Of a stretch of DNA of 64,000 nucleotides, positions 53,651 through 64,000 are shown piece by piece. The position numbers and the translations under genes are program-made. The DNA lies in contig NZ_DRFS01000026.1 of NCBI RefSeq assembly GCF_011050415.1, positions 1-64,000 of the forward strand, read 5' to 3'. Source of the DNA: Halomonas sp. GTDB taxonomy: Bacteria; Pseudomonadota; Gammaproteobacteria; Pseudomonadales; Halomonadaceae. The stretch's first letter is position 1. Each line of letters starts with the position of its first letter. Under the pieces are notes generated by a model. The model was given only the letters and a program-made list of their open reading frames with translations. It was not told the DNA's origin and did not search any database.

Positions 53651-53682
53651 AAAAAAAAGGAGCGCCTGAAAAGGCCCTCCTT
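53651..53682 (-). terminator. Intrinsic terminator of the pheST-ihfA transcript
   Basis: On the minus strand an 11-bp stem with one mismatch (AAGGAGGGCCT with AGGCGCTCCTT) around a four-base loop, then a run of eight T. It lies 125 bp past the ihfA stop. Confidence 0.85.
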
Positions 53683-53806
53683 CTATGTACTGATACTCTA
53701 GGTATAGATAACCCAGGTGCTTGCGCTTTGAAGCCTAACTGGCCCTATGTCGCTTGCCTCACCGTGTATTGGATGAGCCGTGGCGCAAAGTAGCTCTAAA
53801 GAAGCG

Positions 53807-54106
53807 CTACTCTCCACCTACGTAATGCTCTACTTGCTGTTTAAGCTTTTGCCCAGGACGAAATGTCACCACACGCCGGGCGGAAATAGGAATTTCCTCA
53901 CCCGTTTTAGGGTTTCGTCCTGGACGCTCGCGCTTATCACGCAGATCAAAATTACCAAATCCTGATAACTTTACCTGTTCATTTTCACGTAAGCAGGCTC
54001 GAATCTCTTCAAAAAAAGCTTCGACCATGGCTTTCGCTTCTCGCTTGGACAGGGCTAGCTCAGCATGTAAATGTTCAGCCAGCTCTGCTTTGGTCAACGC
54101 ACCCAT
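53807..54106 (-). CDS. ihfA: Integration host factor alpha
   Basis: A 99-residue HU/IHF protein, normal for IHF alpha. [14 protein letters not shown] is the family signature, and [14 protein letters not shown] is the DNA-bending arm with its intercalating proline. With IHF beta, encoded elsewhere, it bends DNA at promoters and recombination sites. It follows pheT by 94 bp, the conserved pheST-ihfA order. Confidence 0.96.
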   Translation of the reverse strand: MGALTKAELAEHLHAELALSKREAKAMVEAFFEEIRACLRENEQVKLSGFGNFDLRDKRERPGRNPKTGEEIPISARRVVTFRPGQKLKQQVEHYVGGE

Positions 54107-54200
54107 AAGGCTCTCCTTGCAGCAAACTCATAGTAGCAAACGCATTGCCAAGAACGTGATAAGCAACGTGGCGTGGCCCAAGTACTCTCTTAGCTACTTA

Positions 54201-56582
54201 TTAGCCGCGCAGCTCAGCATCCAGCTTGACACGCACCTGTGTCACGATTGAATCGACCAACTGATTGATTTCTTCATCGTTTAGCGTGCGCGATGGATGC
54301 TGCCAGGTCAAGCCCAAAGCGATACTCTTGCATCCTTCTGCGACGCCTTTACCTGCATATACATCAAAAAGTTTAATATCTTGCAGATATTCTCCCGCTT
54401 GCTGTTTGGCGCAATCTAATAACGCCTGCACGGGGGTGGCATCATTGAGTATAAATGCCAGATCACGACGCACTTCAGGAAAACGCGAAAGTGGCGCGAA
54501 AGCGGGTATTAGGCCTTGAGTAAGAGCGTCCAGACGCACCTCAAACAATACCGCATCCATCTTTAGGCCAAGCGTTGCGCGCACCTGAGGATGCATCGTA
54601 CCTATCCAACCTGCTGGCTCTCCGTTATGTAACAGTTGAGCACTCTGACCAGGATGTAGCGCTGGGTGCTCGGCAGGCTCAAAACGCCATGCATCAACAT
54701 CTCCTCCCATCGCGAGAATGCTTTCAAGATCGCCTTTCAAATCGTAAAAGTCGACGCGCTCTTTAGCCCCAGTCCAGCCTTCGGTTTCTCGCCCCCCGCA
54801 TACAAGAGCCCCCAGCATTGGTACTTGCGATAAAGCGTCCAGCTCACCGTTAAATACTAGTCCGGTTTCAAATAACCGCACGCGGGTCTGCTGACGGTTA
54901 AGGTTGTACTCCATGGCGCGCACCAAGCCTGGGAACAAACTTGCCCGCATCACCGACAAATCAGCTGAGATAGGGTTAGCGAGCACGGGTGTCACTGCGT
55001 CTGGCAAAATCGCCGCCTGGAGCTCGGGGGCAACAAAGCTGTAGGTAATCGCCTCTTGGAAACCACGCGCAACCATCTGACGCCGCAGACGAGCCTGGGT
55101 AAGCTTCGCCTCATCCGCCGAACGCAGCGCCAGTCGCGCCGCAGGACGACGCACCGGCAAATTATTATAGCCGTGGACGCGTGCCACTTCTTCGATCAGG
55201 TCTTCTTCAATCGATAGATCAAAACGCCAGCTGGGCGCAATGACTTTCCAGCCATCCTCTTGCACGCTGACATCAAGCCCTAAGCGCTGCAAAATATCGG
55301 TGACATCAGCTGCTTCAAGCGATTTGGATAACGCTTTTTCCAAGCGAGCACTGCGCAACACTATGGCACGCTTTTCAGGCATATCGACGCCACTAAGCGC
55401 TTCAACAACCGGTCCGGCCTGACCACCGCAAATTTCAATCAACAGCTGCGTAGCTCGCTCAACGGCAGCCGGCGTTAACGCCGGGTCAACGCCACGCTCA
55501 AAACGATGGGACGCATCAGTGTGCAGTCCGTAAGAACGCGCCTGACCAGCAATCGCCAGGGGAGTAAAATAGGCAGATTCAAGGAAGATGGTCTGCGTAT
55601 TTGCATTCACACCTGAATTTTCGCCACCCATAATCCCGGCCATCGCCAGCGGACCTTTATGATCAGCAATAACAAGCGTCTCTGGGCGCAAGGCAATATC
55701 GCTACCATCCAGCAATGTTAAACGCTCACCCGGCTTCGCCAGACGAATTACCATGCCACCATCTAGGTTGTCACGGTCAAAGGCGTGCAGTGGCTGACCT
55801 AGCTCCAGCATTACATAATTGGTGACATCTACCACAGGGTCAATTGAGCGAACACCGCTTCGACGCAGACGCTCTACCATCCACAGCGGCGTGTCAGCCT
55901 TAACATTGACCCCTTTAATGATTCGACCCATGTAGCGCGGACACTGCTGCGACGCATCAAGAGTGATGGCAAAGGTGTCATCGATCTCAGCGACGACTGC
56001 TTGTATGTCAGGCTCGGTCACTGGCAAACGGTTAAGCACCCCAACTTCTCGTGCTAACCCCTTAATGCTCAAGCAATCACCACGATTAGGCGTCAAATCG
56101 ACTTCGATGGTCATGTCATTCAGGTTCATGAATTCTCGAAAATCGACGCCGATCGTCGTGGAGTTAGGCAGCACCATAATACCGGGCGATACCCCTTCTT
56201 CGAGACCGAGCTCAGACGCGGAACAAATCATACCGCGGGACTCGACACCGCGTAATTTGGCTTTTTTAATTTTAAAATCGCCGGGCAATACTCCACCCAC
56301 CTGGGCAAAGGGTATTTTTTGTCCTACCTCAACGTTTGACGCACCACAGACGACCTTAACAGGGTCGCCACTACCATCATTAACGGTACATACATTGAGC
56401 TTGTCTGCGTCAGGATGCTTCTCTTTACTCAGCACCTCCGCCACCACGACACCACTAAACGCCGCCGCCACCGCTTCGACAGCATCGACTTCCAAACCGG
56501 CCATGGTGATCTGATCGGCAATCGCCTGCGTATCAAGCTGCGGTGATACCCACTCGCGCAGCCACTGTTCTGAAAATTTCAT
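54201..56582 (-). CDS. pheT: Phenylalanyl-tRNA synthetase beta subunit
   Basis: A 793-residue bacterial-type beta chain. The N-terminal EMAP/OB tRNA-binding domain (about 40-150) includes HPDADKLNVCTVND. B3/B4 editing-domain sequence (about 215-370), B5, the catalytic-like core and a C-terminal ferredoxin-fold anticodon domain follow. It starts 26 bp after pheS. Confidence 0.97.
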   Translation of the reverse strand: MKFSEQWLREWVSPQLDTQAIADQITMAGLEVDAVEAVAAAFSGVVVAEVLSKEKHPDADKLNVCTVNDGSGDPVKVVCGASNVEVGQKIPFAQVGGVLPGDFKIKKAKLRGVESRGMICSASELGLEEGVSPGIMVLPNSTTIGVDFREFMNLNDMTIEVDLTPNRGDCLSIKGLAREVGVLNRLPVTEPDIQAVVAEIDDTFAITLDASQQCPRYMGRIIKGVNVKADTPLWMVERLRRSGVRSIDPVVDVTNYVMLELGQPLHAFDRDNLDGGMVIRLAKPGERLTLLDGSDIALRPETLVIADHKGPLAMAGIMGGENSGVNANTQTIFLESAYFTPLAIAGQARSYGLHTDASHRFERGVDPALTPAAVERATQLLIEICGGQAGPVVEALSGVDMPEKRAIVLRSARLEKALSKSLEAADVTDILQRLGLDVSVQEDGWKVIAPSWRFDLSIEEDLIEEVARVHGYNNLPVRRPAARLALRSADEAKLTQARLRRQMVARGFQEAITYSFVAPELQAAILPDAVTPVLANPISADLSVMRASLFPGLVRAMEYNLNRQQTRVRLFETGLVFNGELDALSQVPMLGALVCGGRETEGWTGAKERVDFYDLKGDLESILAMGGDVDAWRFEPAEHPALHPGQSAQLLHNGEPAGWIGTMHPQVRATLGLKMDAVLFEVRLDALTQGLIPAFAPLSRFPEVRRDLAFILNDATPVQALLDCAKQQAGEYLQDIKLFDVYAGKGVAEGCKSIALGLTWQHPSRTLNDEEINQLVDSIVTQVRVKLDAELRG

Positions 56583-56608
56583 GGTTGATCCTGTATCTGG
56601 CGGCGGTC

Positions 56609-57643
<1,035 letters not shown>

Positions 57644-57690
57644 TTAAGCGATATCCATCTCGAAAGATGGCGTGGCACGTTGAAGGTGAC

Positions 57691-57725
57691 AAAAAAACAG
57701 GGGAAGAGCGGCTGCTCTTCCCCTG
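57691..57725 (-). terminator. Strong terminator between rplT and pheS
   Basis: On the minus strand a 12-bp perfect stem (CAGGGGAAGAGC with GCTCTTCCCCTG), four-base loop and seven T. It lies 63 bp after the rplT stop and 63 bp before the pheS start. It may end the thrS-infC-rpmI-rplT transcript or work as an attenuator for pheST. Confidence 0.88.
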
Positions 57726-57787
57726 GATGGGTCACTCTGAAATGACCTCAGGTACGTTACACGGACATAAGCCCTGTGCAAACTACC

Positions 57788-58141
57788 TTATTGGGCAGCC
57801 TTGGCTTTTTCCACGATGGCGGCAAATGCTGCCTTCTCGTGTACTGCCAAATCGGCCAATACTTTACGGTCGATTTCAATACCGGCTTTCTTAAGACCGC
57901 CTACAAAGCGGCTGTAAGACATACCATTGATGCGTGCACCGGCGTTAATACGCTGAATCCACAGCGCACGGAACTGACGCTTGCGATTGCGACGGTCACG
58001 GTAAGCATACTGACCTGCTTTAATAACAGCTTGCTTGGCAACGCGGAAAACACGCGAGCGGGCACCGTAGTAACCTTTGGCAAGTTTCAATACTTTTTTA
58101 TGGCGACGACGCGCTACTACGCCACGTTTAACTCGAGTCAT
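57788..58141 (-). CDS. rplT: 50S ribosomal protein L20
   Basis: A 117-residue L20: [28 protein letters not shown] in the basic N-terminal tail, then [19 protein letters not shown]. Early 23S rRNA binder, and in E. coli the translational repressor of rpmI-rplT. It follows rpmI by 64 bp. Confidence 0.98.
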   Translation of the reverse strand: MTRVKRGVVARRRHKKVLKLAKGYYGARSRVFRVAKQAVIKAGQYAYRDRRNRKRQFRALWIQRINAGARINGMSYSRFVGGLKKAGIEIDRKVLADLAVHEKAAFAAIVEKAKAAQ

Positions 58142-58205
58142 AACACACTCCTGACTTTAAGGCTGAGGCAAAAAAATTGTGCACTCAGAAAAACGAAAAC
58201 CCGAA

Positions 58206-58400
58206 TTATAGATTCGGCAGCATACGCTGGATGAGCGCTTTATCAGACGCGTGAATCTGCTTCATTCCACGCAATTGACGCTTACGCTTAGTCGATTTCT
58301 TGGTCAAGATGTGGCTACGGTGAGACTGCTTGTGCTTAAAGCCATTAGCCGTCTTTTTAAAGCGTTTCGCAGCGCCACTGTTGCTTTTGATTTTCGGCAT
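58206..58400 (-). CDS. rpmI: 50S ribosomal protein L35
   Basis: A 64-residue basic protein starting [17 protein letters not shown] with [17 protein letters not shown], the L35 pattern at normal length. It lies between infC (82 bp upstream) and rplT. The infC-rpmI gap is where E. coli forms the L20-binding leader structure. Confidence 0.97.
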   Translation of the reverse strand: MPKIKSNSGAAKRFKKTANGFKHKQSHRSHILTKKSTKRKRQLRGMKQIHASDKALIQRMLPNL

Positions 58401-58482
58401 GAGGGATACTCCGCTCGATATTTTTTAGAAAACCCAGGGCCGACCATCGCTTACACGCTGGCCCGTTAACTTCGCCGTTGGA

Positions 58483-59022
58483 TCACTTCTTTTTCGGGGC
58501 AATAATCATGATCATCTGGCGACCTTCCATTTTCGGGAACGCCTCTACCAAACCGATCTCTTCCAGGTCTGCCGCAATCCTTTCCATCAGCTTACGACCG
58601 ATGTCCTGGTGCGCCATTTCACGACCACGGAAGCGCAGTGTGACTTTGCCCTTGTCACCACCTTCTAAAAAGCGTGTCAGGTTTTTAAGCTTGACCTGAT
58701 AATCGCCTTCGTCGGTGCCAGGACGGAATTTAACTTCCTTAACCTGGATTTGCTTCTGCTTCTTCTTTTGAGCCGCTTTCTGCTTCTTGGTCTCAAAAAC
58801 GAACTTGCCATAATCCATAATCTTACAGACGATAGGATCGGCATTTGAAATTTGCACGAGGTCTAAGCTTTCGGATTCAGCACGCTCAAGTGCTTCGGTG
58901 GTGGGTACAACACCCAACTGCTCACCGTCGCTACCAATAAGGCGTACTTCTTCTTCAACAATTCGCTCGTTCATTGGTGGGCGTTTGTCTGCTGGACGCC
59001 CGCGCTGATTGCTTCGCTTGAT
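58483..59022 (-). CDS. infC: Translation initiation factor IF-3 (AUC start)
   Basis: From the first ATG (58974) the product would have 163 residues and lack the usual N-terminus. Reading 16 codons further upstream gives [16 protein letters not shown], a basic extension like that of other IF-3 proteins, starting at an ATC codon (59022). AAGGAG lies eight bases before it, overlapping the thrS stop. The full product is 179 residues, the normal IF-3 size. The N-domain ([13 protein letters not shown]), linker and C-domain ([25 protein letters not shown]) are intact. AUU/AUC starts on infC let IF-3 repress its own translation. It lies 12 bp after thrS. Confidence 0.93.
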   Translation of the reverse strand: MKRSNQRGRPADKRPPMNERIVEEEVRLIGSDGEQLGVVPTTEALERAESESLDLVQISNADPIVCKIMDYGKFVFETKKQKAAQKKKQKQIQVKEVKFRPGTDEGDYQVKLKNLTRFLEGGDKGKVTLRFRGREMAHQDIGRKLMERIAADLEEIGLVEAFPKMEGRQMIMIIAPKKK

Positions 59023-59034
59023 CGCTCCGTCTCC

Positions 59035-60957
59035 TTAGGCTGTTGGCGATATCGCCAGGGCTGCTCTCTCAGCAGTATGACGTTCAGTGAATTCTTCGAC
59101 CGTCATTATACCAAGATTTTCGCCGCTACGAGTACGCACGGCCACTGAGTCAGCTTCAACTTCCTTATCTCCCACCACAAGGAGGTAAGGAACTTTCTGT
59201 AACGTATGCTCACGGATTTTAAAGCCGATCTTCTCGTTCCTCAAGTCCGCTTTAACACGCAAACCACTTTTTTGCAGGCGTTTCTCCAATTCCAGCGCAT
59301 ATACACGCTGTGAATCAGTGATTGTCATGATTACCGCCTGCTGCGGCGCCAGCCATAATGGCATAGCCCCGGCATAGTGCTCAATTAGAATCCCCAAGAA
59401 ACGCTCGAAGGAGCCTAAAATAGCGCGGTGAAGCATTACTGGGGTCTTGCGTACGCCATCTTCATCAACATACTGAGCCCCTAAACGGCCTGGCAAATTA
59501 AAATCGAGCTGTAGAGTACCACACTGCCAGACGCGATTCAGGCAATCACGCAGAGCAAATTCAATTTTAGGCCCATAAAATGCCCCCTCCCCCGGCTGCA
59601 AGTCCCAAGCTAGGCCTGTTGCATTCAACGCAGCCTCTAAACCCTGTTCTGCTTGATCCCACATTTCAGCTTCGCCGAGGAAATCCTCAGGGCGTGTCGA
59701 CAACTTTAACTCTACATCTTCAAACCCAAGTGCTTTATAGACTTGCAAAGTGAGCGCGATAAAGTCTTCCGCTTCAGCCTGAATCTGACCTTCAGTGCAA
59801 AAAATATGCGCATCATCTTGAGTAAAACCACGCACGCGCATTAGGCCATGCAGCGAGCCGGAAGGCTCATTACGATGACAGCTGCCAAACTCAGCCAGTC
59901 GCAACGGCAGATCACGATAACTTTTTAAGCCTTGATTAAACACCTGCACGTGGCAGGGGCAATTCATTGGTTTAACAGCGTACTCGCGCTTCTCCGACTC
60001 GGTGGTGAACATTAACTCACTGTAATGCCCCCAGTGCCCAGATTTTTTCCATAACGACAGATCGACTACCTGAGGCGTTTTGATCTCTTGGTAACCGTGC
60101 TCGCGCTGGATATTGCGCATGTAATCTTCTAAGGCTTGGTACATGGTCCAGCCGTTAGGATGCCAAAATACCATGCCTGGCGCTTCTTCTTGAATATGGA
60201 ACAAGTCCATCTTACGCGCGAGCTTGCGATGATCACGCTTCTCGGCTTCTTCAAGCCGCTTTAGATAAGCCTTGAGCTGTTTTTTATCACCCCATGCCGT
60301 GCCGTAAATACGGGTTAACATGGTATTAGCTGCATCGCCACGCCAGTAAGCGCCAGCTAATTTAGTGAGTTTAAAAGCTTTCAAATGCCGCGTATTAGGC
60401 ACGTGCGGCCCACGACACATGTCAGTGTATTCTTCGTGATGATAAAGTCGAATAGTCGCATCGTCGGGAATTTGACGAATAATTTCCTGCTTGTAAGGCT
60501 CATCACGGTGCAAAAAAGTCAGCATAGCCTGGTCGCGATTAACATATTCGCGCACCACATCGTACTCACGCTCAATCAATGAATGCATGCGAGCTTCAAT
60601 GGCTTCAAGGTCTTCAGGTGAGACAGGCTGGCCAAATTCAATATCGTAATAGAAGCCATCATCAATAACCGGCCCGATGGCCATTTTGGCTTCCGGATAC
60701 ATCTGCTTTACCGCATGGCCCACTAAATGTGCACATGAGTGGCGAATAATCTCCAGCCCTTCCTCATCTCGCGCGGTAATAATAGCCACTTGCACATCTC
60801 GATCAATTAGATCGGCGGCATCGACTAGCACCCCATCAATCTTTCCAGCGATGCAGGCCTTAGCCAAACCAGGGCCAATGGATTCTGCCAGCTGCATAAT
60901 GCTTAGCGGTGCTTCAAACGTTCTTTGACTGCCATCAGGCAGTGTCACAATAGGCAT
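59035..60957 (-). CDS. thrS: Threonyl-tRNA synthetase
   Basis: A 640-residue class II synthetase: N-terminal TGS domain (about 1-62), the alanyl/threonyl editing domain with [16 protein letters not shown], the catalytic core with zinc ligands ([40 protein letters not shown]), and a C-terminal anticodon domain. Length is normal. It heads the transcript thrS-infC-rpmI-rplT. The roughly 220-bp upstream gap includes the terminator of the preceding lipoprotein gene. Confidence 0.98.
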   Translation of the reverse strand: MPIVTLPDGSQRTFEAPLSIMQLAESIGPGLAKACIAGKIDGVLVDAADLIDRDVQVAIITARDEEGLEIIRHSCAHLVGHAVKQMYPEAKMAIGPVIDDGFYYDIEFGQPVSPEDLEAIEARMHSLIEREYDVVREYVNRDQAMLTFLHRDEPYKQEIIRQIPDDATIRLYHHEEYTDMCRGPHVPNTRHLKAFKLTKLAGAYWRGDAANTMLTRIYGTAWGDKKQLKAYLKRLEEAEKRDHRKLARKMDLFHIQEEAPGMVFWHPNGWTMYQALEDYMRNIQREHGYQEIKTPQVVDLSLWKKSGHWGHYSELMFTTESEKREYAVKPMNCPCHVQVFNQGLKSYRDLPLRLAEFGSCHRNEPSGSLHGLMRVRGFTQDDAHIFCTEGQIQAEAEDFIALTLQVYKALGFEDVELKLSTRPEDFLGEAEMWDQAEQGLEAALNATGLAWDLQPGEGAFYGPKIEFALRDCLNRVWQCGTLQLDFNLPGRLGAQYVDEDGVRKTPVMLHRAILGSFERFLGILIEHYAGAMPLWLAPQQAVIMTITDSQRVYALELEKRLQKSGLRVKADLRNEKIGFKIREHTLQKVPYLLVVGDKEVEADSVAVRTRSGENLGIMTVEEFTERHTAERAALAISPTA

Positions 60958-61088
60958 TCAGATTCCTTGAGCGCAGTGGTGATCCATACCAAGGATCACA
61001 TTTCGCTATCAATGGTCTTAAGGGGCACTTGATAAATCAAAGCTAAAACAGCGGCAAGACTACCAGAGTTAATCGCACTATCAAATAA

Positions 61089-61114
61089 AAACGGGAGGCC
61101 GAAGCCTCCCGTTT
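61089..61114 (-). terminator. Terminator of the OmpA-family lipoprotein gene
   Basis: On the minus strand an 11-bp stem (AAACGGGAGGC with GCCTCCCGTTT) and a TTCG loop, then TTATTT, 66 bp past the gene's stop. Confidence 0.88.
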
Positions 61115-61179
61115 CTTTATTTGGCTTATGCTCGCTAAATAATATCAACAGCTAGCCAAACCAAAATAGATAAGTGAAC

Positions 61180-62055
61180 TTAGTTCCACTCATCCAATTC
61201 AACGCGACGGTTCTGAGCACGACCTTCGTCGGTGTCGTTAGAAGCGATAGGACGCTCTTCACCGAAACCAACTGCACGCATATTGCTAGAACTTACACCG
61301 CGGCTTGCCAGGTAGTTAGCAACAGACTGGGCGCGCTCTTGTGACAAGCGCTGGTTGTACTCTGCAGAACCTTGTGAGTCAGTGTGACCCTCAATGCTAA
61401 CACGTACGTCAGGGTTGCTAACTAGACGCTCAGCAACACCGTTTAGTACTTGTTGGGCAGGACCTGTCAGCTGAGCGGAATCAAACTCGAAGTTCACATC
61501 ACGCAGCACTAGGCTTTCTGGGCAACCCAGTGCGTTAACTTCAACGCCTGCTGGGGTGTTCGGACACTGATCACGGTAATCTGGCACACCGTCGTTGTCA
61601 GAATCTAGCGGGCAACCATTGGCGTCGACTTCAACGCCAGCAGGCGTACCTGGGCACTGGTCACGGTAATCTGGAACGCCATCACCATCAGAATCAAGCG
61701 GGCAGCCTTCAGCGTCAACAGCAACACCAGCAGGCACTTCACCGTAGCTTGGGCACTGAGCAGCAACCGGCTCAGGTGTACGATCAGCACACAGCAGACC
61801 ACCGATAGCAGCACCAGCAACAGCACCAGTAGCAGCACCACTCTCTTCATCAGAACTGCCACTAGTCGCGTAGCCAATACTGCCGCCAATCAGACCGCCA
61901 GCTAAACCACAAATAGCTGGGTGCTGGTACCAGTTATTGCCAGTATTGCTGCTAGCACTCGCTTGGCCTGATGACTGCTGAGCAGAAGTAGCACAACCAG
62001 ATAGGCCGACTACCAGTGCAGAACCGATTAGCAAGCCAGTTGTTGATTTCTTCAT
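61180..62055 (-). CDS. OmpA family lipoprotein with thrombospondin type 3 repeats
   Basis: A 291-residue outer-membrane lipoprotein. The lipobox is LSGC with Cys21, followed by Ala. A glycine-zipper segment (about 48-90, GLAGGLIGGSIGYATSG) could sit in the membrane. Two acidic TSP3 repeats (about 115-178), each with DSDxDGVPDYRDQCP, would bind calcium. The OmpA C-terminal peptidoglycan domain (about 182-291) has FEFDSAQLT, IEGHTDSQGSAEYNQRLSQERAQSV and QNRRVEL. It probably ties the outer membrane to the cell wall, and may be abundant given its terminator and strong context. Single-gene unit. Confidence 0.9.
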   Translation of the reverse strand: MKKSTTGLLIGSALVVGLSGCATSAQQSSGQASASSNTGNNWYQHPAICGLAGGLIGGSIGYATSGSSDEESGAATGAVAGAAIGGLLCADRTPEPVAAQCPSYGEVPAGVAVDAEGCPLDSDGDGVPDYRDQCPGTPAGVEVDANGCPLDSDNDGVPDYRDQCPNTPAGVEVNALGCPESLVLRDVNFEFDSAQLTGPAQQVLNGVAERLVSNPDVRVSIEGHTDSQGSAEYNQRLSQERAQSVANYLASRGVSSSNMRAVGFGEERPIASNDTDEGRAQNRRVELDEWN

Positions 62056-62268
62056 GTAAGACTCCTTCTTGATCCAATGCTGAAATGGTCATAAGTGACC
62101 AAATCTATCCAATGCTTCTTATTGCGAGAGCATCCATTTTTCGCCTGCTCAACATTATTGAACATTTCATGCTCAACGAGTGTCGAACGGTGTGCCTATC
62201 ATTAACGCTAAAGCGCAAGAAGGCAACAATGCCAAGATATCAACTTCTTGCCAATACCGACATCATTC

Positions 62269-62315
62269 AGCATAGCAAAATTGGCACAATGGGCACCAAA
62301 AAAAATTGCTATGCT
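62269..62315. repeat. Inverted repeat upstream of the OmpA-family gene
   Basis: Perfect 10-bp arms AGCATAGCAA (62269-62278) and TTGCTATGCT (62306-62315) enclose a partly paired centre (TTGG...CCAA). A smaller hairpin TGGTGG-TTTG-CCACCA follows near 62320. The pair lies just past the end of the DUF2489-like gene and may act in its termination. Confidence 0.5.
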
Positions 62316-62343
62316 TTTCTGGTGGTTTGCCACCAAAAAATTG

Positions 62344-62811
62344 TTAATGCAACACATTTGGCCCTTGGGAACGCCATTCTAATACAGCCTTAGCAGCCTC
62401 TAATACTTCTTTTCGCATCTCATCCTCTACAGCTAAGCGTTCTTTATCTTCTTGCATACGCTCACGAGGTGAAAGCTGCTGGCGGGCAGAGTGTGTTTTT
62501 AGGTGGCGTGTACGACGATAGTGCTCAGCAAATGCCTGAAATTGAGCCCTTTCAGTTAAGCTAGGGTCAATTATTTCCAACAGCACCTTGCAACGCCAAG
62601 CGCCTTCCGTAATATCCACCTGCTCTTGTACTAGTGCGCTTGCTACATAGTCTAGGTTATCTAGGCTATTTTGCTTGGCTCGTTTATCTTCGTCACGTCT
62701 AAACGCTTCCCGGCGGCTGACTTCTTTACGCAATGACCATGCGTAAACGCACAAACCGACGACTACAGCAATCGCTGCTACTAATAGAAATATCGCTCCA
62801 GTTGAGCTCAT
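62344..62811 (-). CDS. DUF2489-like membrane-anchored protein
   Basis: A 155-residue protein with one N-terminal membrane helix (about 5-26) and a charged, helical cytoplasmic part. LVQEQVDITEGAWRCKVLLE resembles the DUF2489 family found in marine and soil gammaproteobacteria; its function is unknown. ATG 62811 has GAGGAG five bases upstream; a start 21 bases earlier lacks one. Confidence 0.78.
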   Translation of the reverse strand: MSSTGAIFLLVAAIAVVVGLCVYAWSLRKEVSRREAFRRDEDKRAKQNSLDNLDYVASALVQEQVDITEGAWRCKVLLEIIDPSLTERAQFQAFAEHYRRTRHLKTHSARQQLSPRERMQEDKERLAVEDEMRKEVLEAAKAVLEWRSQGPNVLH

Positions 62812-63121
62812 GAAACTCCTCGCTAAGCGCACAAATTACTTGACGAAAATTGTACACCCTTATACCACCTTTCGGCTAATTACATCCATCGCTGAATGCC
62901 TCTCGACAAATCTCATGGCATTATCATGCAATATTGGACATTGCTCCGCCACTTGGAGCAGTTCCCATTAGCACAATGATGTAAGGGGGCGTTTAGTGTT
63001 AGCTCAACCGATGTCGAAATGTTTTTGGGAAGCCGCGCTTGCTTGAGCACCCCAGCCATTAATTAAATCATCGGAGAAATAATGGCTGGATTATCGCTAT
63101 TTTTGGATTGTGAGCGCTGGC
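62812..63121. other. Intergenic region between cyoE and the DUF2489-like gene
   Basis: About 310 bp without a convincing gene. It contains a small stem TGCTCC/GGAGCA (62942-62960) and a longer inverted repeat, CCAGCCATTA (63052-63061) with TAATGGCTGG (63080-63089). No clear promoter could be fixed. Confidence 0.5.
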
Positions 63122-63137
63122 TTACCAAGCCAGCGCT
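63113..63137. terminator. Hairpin spanning the cyoE stop codon
   Basis: An 11-bp perfect stem (AGCGCTGGCTT with AAGCCAGCGCT) with a three-base loop; the cyoE stop lies at the loop edge. No T run follows on the minus strand, so it may protect the mRNA end rather than terminate. Confidence 0.5.
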
Positions 63138-63994
63138 GCGGCGTAATGGTCTAACAATAGCGCTCCAAACACCCCTAATAGATAGCGAATTGAGAACCAA
63201 AAAGCCTTGATCGGTGCTTGGGCATCTTGTCCACGCCATACTTTCCAGTTCCAAAACATAAACCGAGCATTAAGGCATAGCACAACAAATAAATAGAGCG
63301 GACCGCTCATTCCAATCATCACAGGCATCAAGGTAGTTAACACGGTTAACCAGCCGTACAACCAAATTTGCAAGCGCGTAAATGGAATGCCGTGGGTCAC
63401 CGGCAACATTGGAATTCCGGCACGCGCATAATCTTCATACTTATGGATGGCTAGTGCCCAGAAGTGCGGCGGCGTCCAAGCAAAAATGATCAGCATCAAC
63501 AGCAGCGGCTCTGGCGTGATTTGCCCTGTCACCGCGACCCACCCCAGCAGAGGGGGCGCTGCGCCAGCAACTCCGCCAATCACAATATTTTGCGGCGTCG
63601 CACGTTTAAGAAAAGCGGTATAAATTAAGGCATAACCAATCAAGGATGCGGCGGTTAGCAAAGCCACCAAAAGATTAACTTGCCAAGCTAATAAGAAAAT
63701 ACCGGCAAATGACAACAGACTTGCCCAAATGATGGCTATTTTCACCGGTAGTCGTTTGCTGGCAATGGGGCGATGAGATGTACGACTCATCAACACATCT
63801 AATCGGCGATCAATGATGTGATTAAATGCCGCAGCACCACACGATGCCAAGCCAATACCTAGCAAGCCATAAACCACATTGCCAAAGGGTGGCAGCCCTG
63901 ATGTTGATAATGCCATTCCAACCGCTGTACACACCAGCATGACTGCAACGACATTGATTTTGCAAAGACCAAGTAACTCTTTCCACCCCCACAT
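63122..63994 (-). CDS. cyoE: Protoheme IX farnesyltransferase (heme O synthase)
   Basis: A UbiA-family prenyltransferase of at least 290 residues with about nine membrane segments. The first Asp-rich motif reads NHIIDRRLDVLMSRT, the second lies in HKYEDYARAGIPMLPV, and GAAPPLLGWVAVTG is conserved. It converts heme B to heme O for terminal oxidases. The WTPPHFWALAI segment fits the CtaB/CyoE group linked to cytochrome c oxidase. The ATG at 63994 is six bases from the window edge, so an upstream start or ribosome-binding site cannot be judged. Confidence 0.93.
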   Translation of the reverse strand: MWGWKELLGLCKINVVAVMLVCTAVGMALSTSGLPPFGNVVYGLLGIGLASCGAAAFNHIIDRRLDVLMSRTSHRPIASKRLPVKIAIIWASLLSFAGIFLLAWQVNLLVALLTAASLIGYALIYTAFLKRATPQNIVIGGVAGAAPPLLGWVAVTGQITPEPLLLMLIIFAWTPPHFWALAIHKYEDYARAGIPMLPVTHGIPFTRLQIWLYGWLTVLTTLMPVMIGMSGPLYLFVVLCLNARFMFWNWKVWRGQDAQAPIKAFWFSIRYLLGVFGALLLDHYAAALAW

Positions 63995-64000
63995 TACTGC

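Noticed and set aside
57726-57787. A Phe-rich attenuator peptide for pheST
   Set aside because: The only ATG in the gap gives a three-codon frame, and no run of Phe codons is present in any frame near the terminator.
62085-62393. A 102-codon open frame upstream of the OmpA-family gene
   Set aside because: It runs through inverted repeats and into the 3' end of the DUF2489-like gene on the other strand; composition is not protein-like.

Overview
The window is a continuous stretch of ordinary gammaproteobacterial chromosome, most like the Halomonadaceae (Halomonas/Vreelandella). This rests on moderate GC, the core gene orders tig-clpP-clpX-lon-hupB-ppiD and thrS-infC-rpmI-rplT-pheS-pheT-ihfA, an MvaT-type (not enterobacterial H-NS) silencer, a TAXI-type TRAP transporter, a YehZYXW-type osmoprotectant ABC importer and a large set of acyl-CoA catabolic genes. 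The taxonomic call is inference from gene content. I see no prophage, integrase, transposase, CRISPR array, tRNA or rRNA gene.

Region 1 (1-6800): a gene fragment at the edge, a YkvA-like membrane protein, rsuA, a YafV-type omega-amidase, rarD, an unusual chemoreceptor whose likely sensor domain follows the signalling domain, and a SulP anion transporter. Region 2 (6980-24800): a catabolic island. A TAXI TRAP transporter leads into a crotonase-type protein with an eroded dehydrogenase half and a pair of dissimilar acyl-CoA dehydrogenases. Convergent to these are etfBA and a tightly coupled operon (acyl-CoA dehydrogenase, acyl-CoA ligase, thioesterase, unknown transporter-like protein). Divergent from that operon are a 3-hydroxyacyl-CoA dehydrogenase and a thiolase, then an IclR regulator. 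Together they supply uptake, activation, dehydrogenation with electron transfer, hydration, second oxidation and thiolysis of an unidentified acid.

Region 3 (24880-28440): an Mla/MCE-type lipid transport operon (STAS-MlaE, MlaF, MlaD, PqiC-like lipoprotein). Region 4 (28600-34900): an MvaT-like nucleoid protein and a branched-chain 2-oxoacid dehydrogenase operon (E1 alpha, E1 beta, E2) with a Hanks-type protein kinase gene 11 bp after E2. The E1 alpha keeps a serine at the place where the mitochondrial enzyme is switched off by phosphorylation, so this operon is the most interesting hypothesis in the window.

Region 5 (35050-42100): the osmoprotectant ABC transporter, cysS and glnS. Region 6 (42250-53600): ppiB, lpxH, and the protein quality control block ppiD, hupB, lon, clpX, clpP, tig, then two small proteins, a flavodoxin and a DUF2788-like membrane protein. 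Region 7 (53650-64000): ihfA, pheT, pheS, rplT, rpmI, infC (with a rare AUC start), thrS, a lipoprotein of the OmpA family with calcium-binding repeats, a DUF2489-like protein and cyoE at the right edge.

The main non-coding items are several clear intrinsic terminators, a nested palindromic intergenic element of about 146 bp at 16073-16218, a dyad that may be an IclR operator, a possible leader ORF before sulP, and strong hairpins between tig, clpP and clpX.
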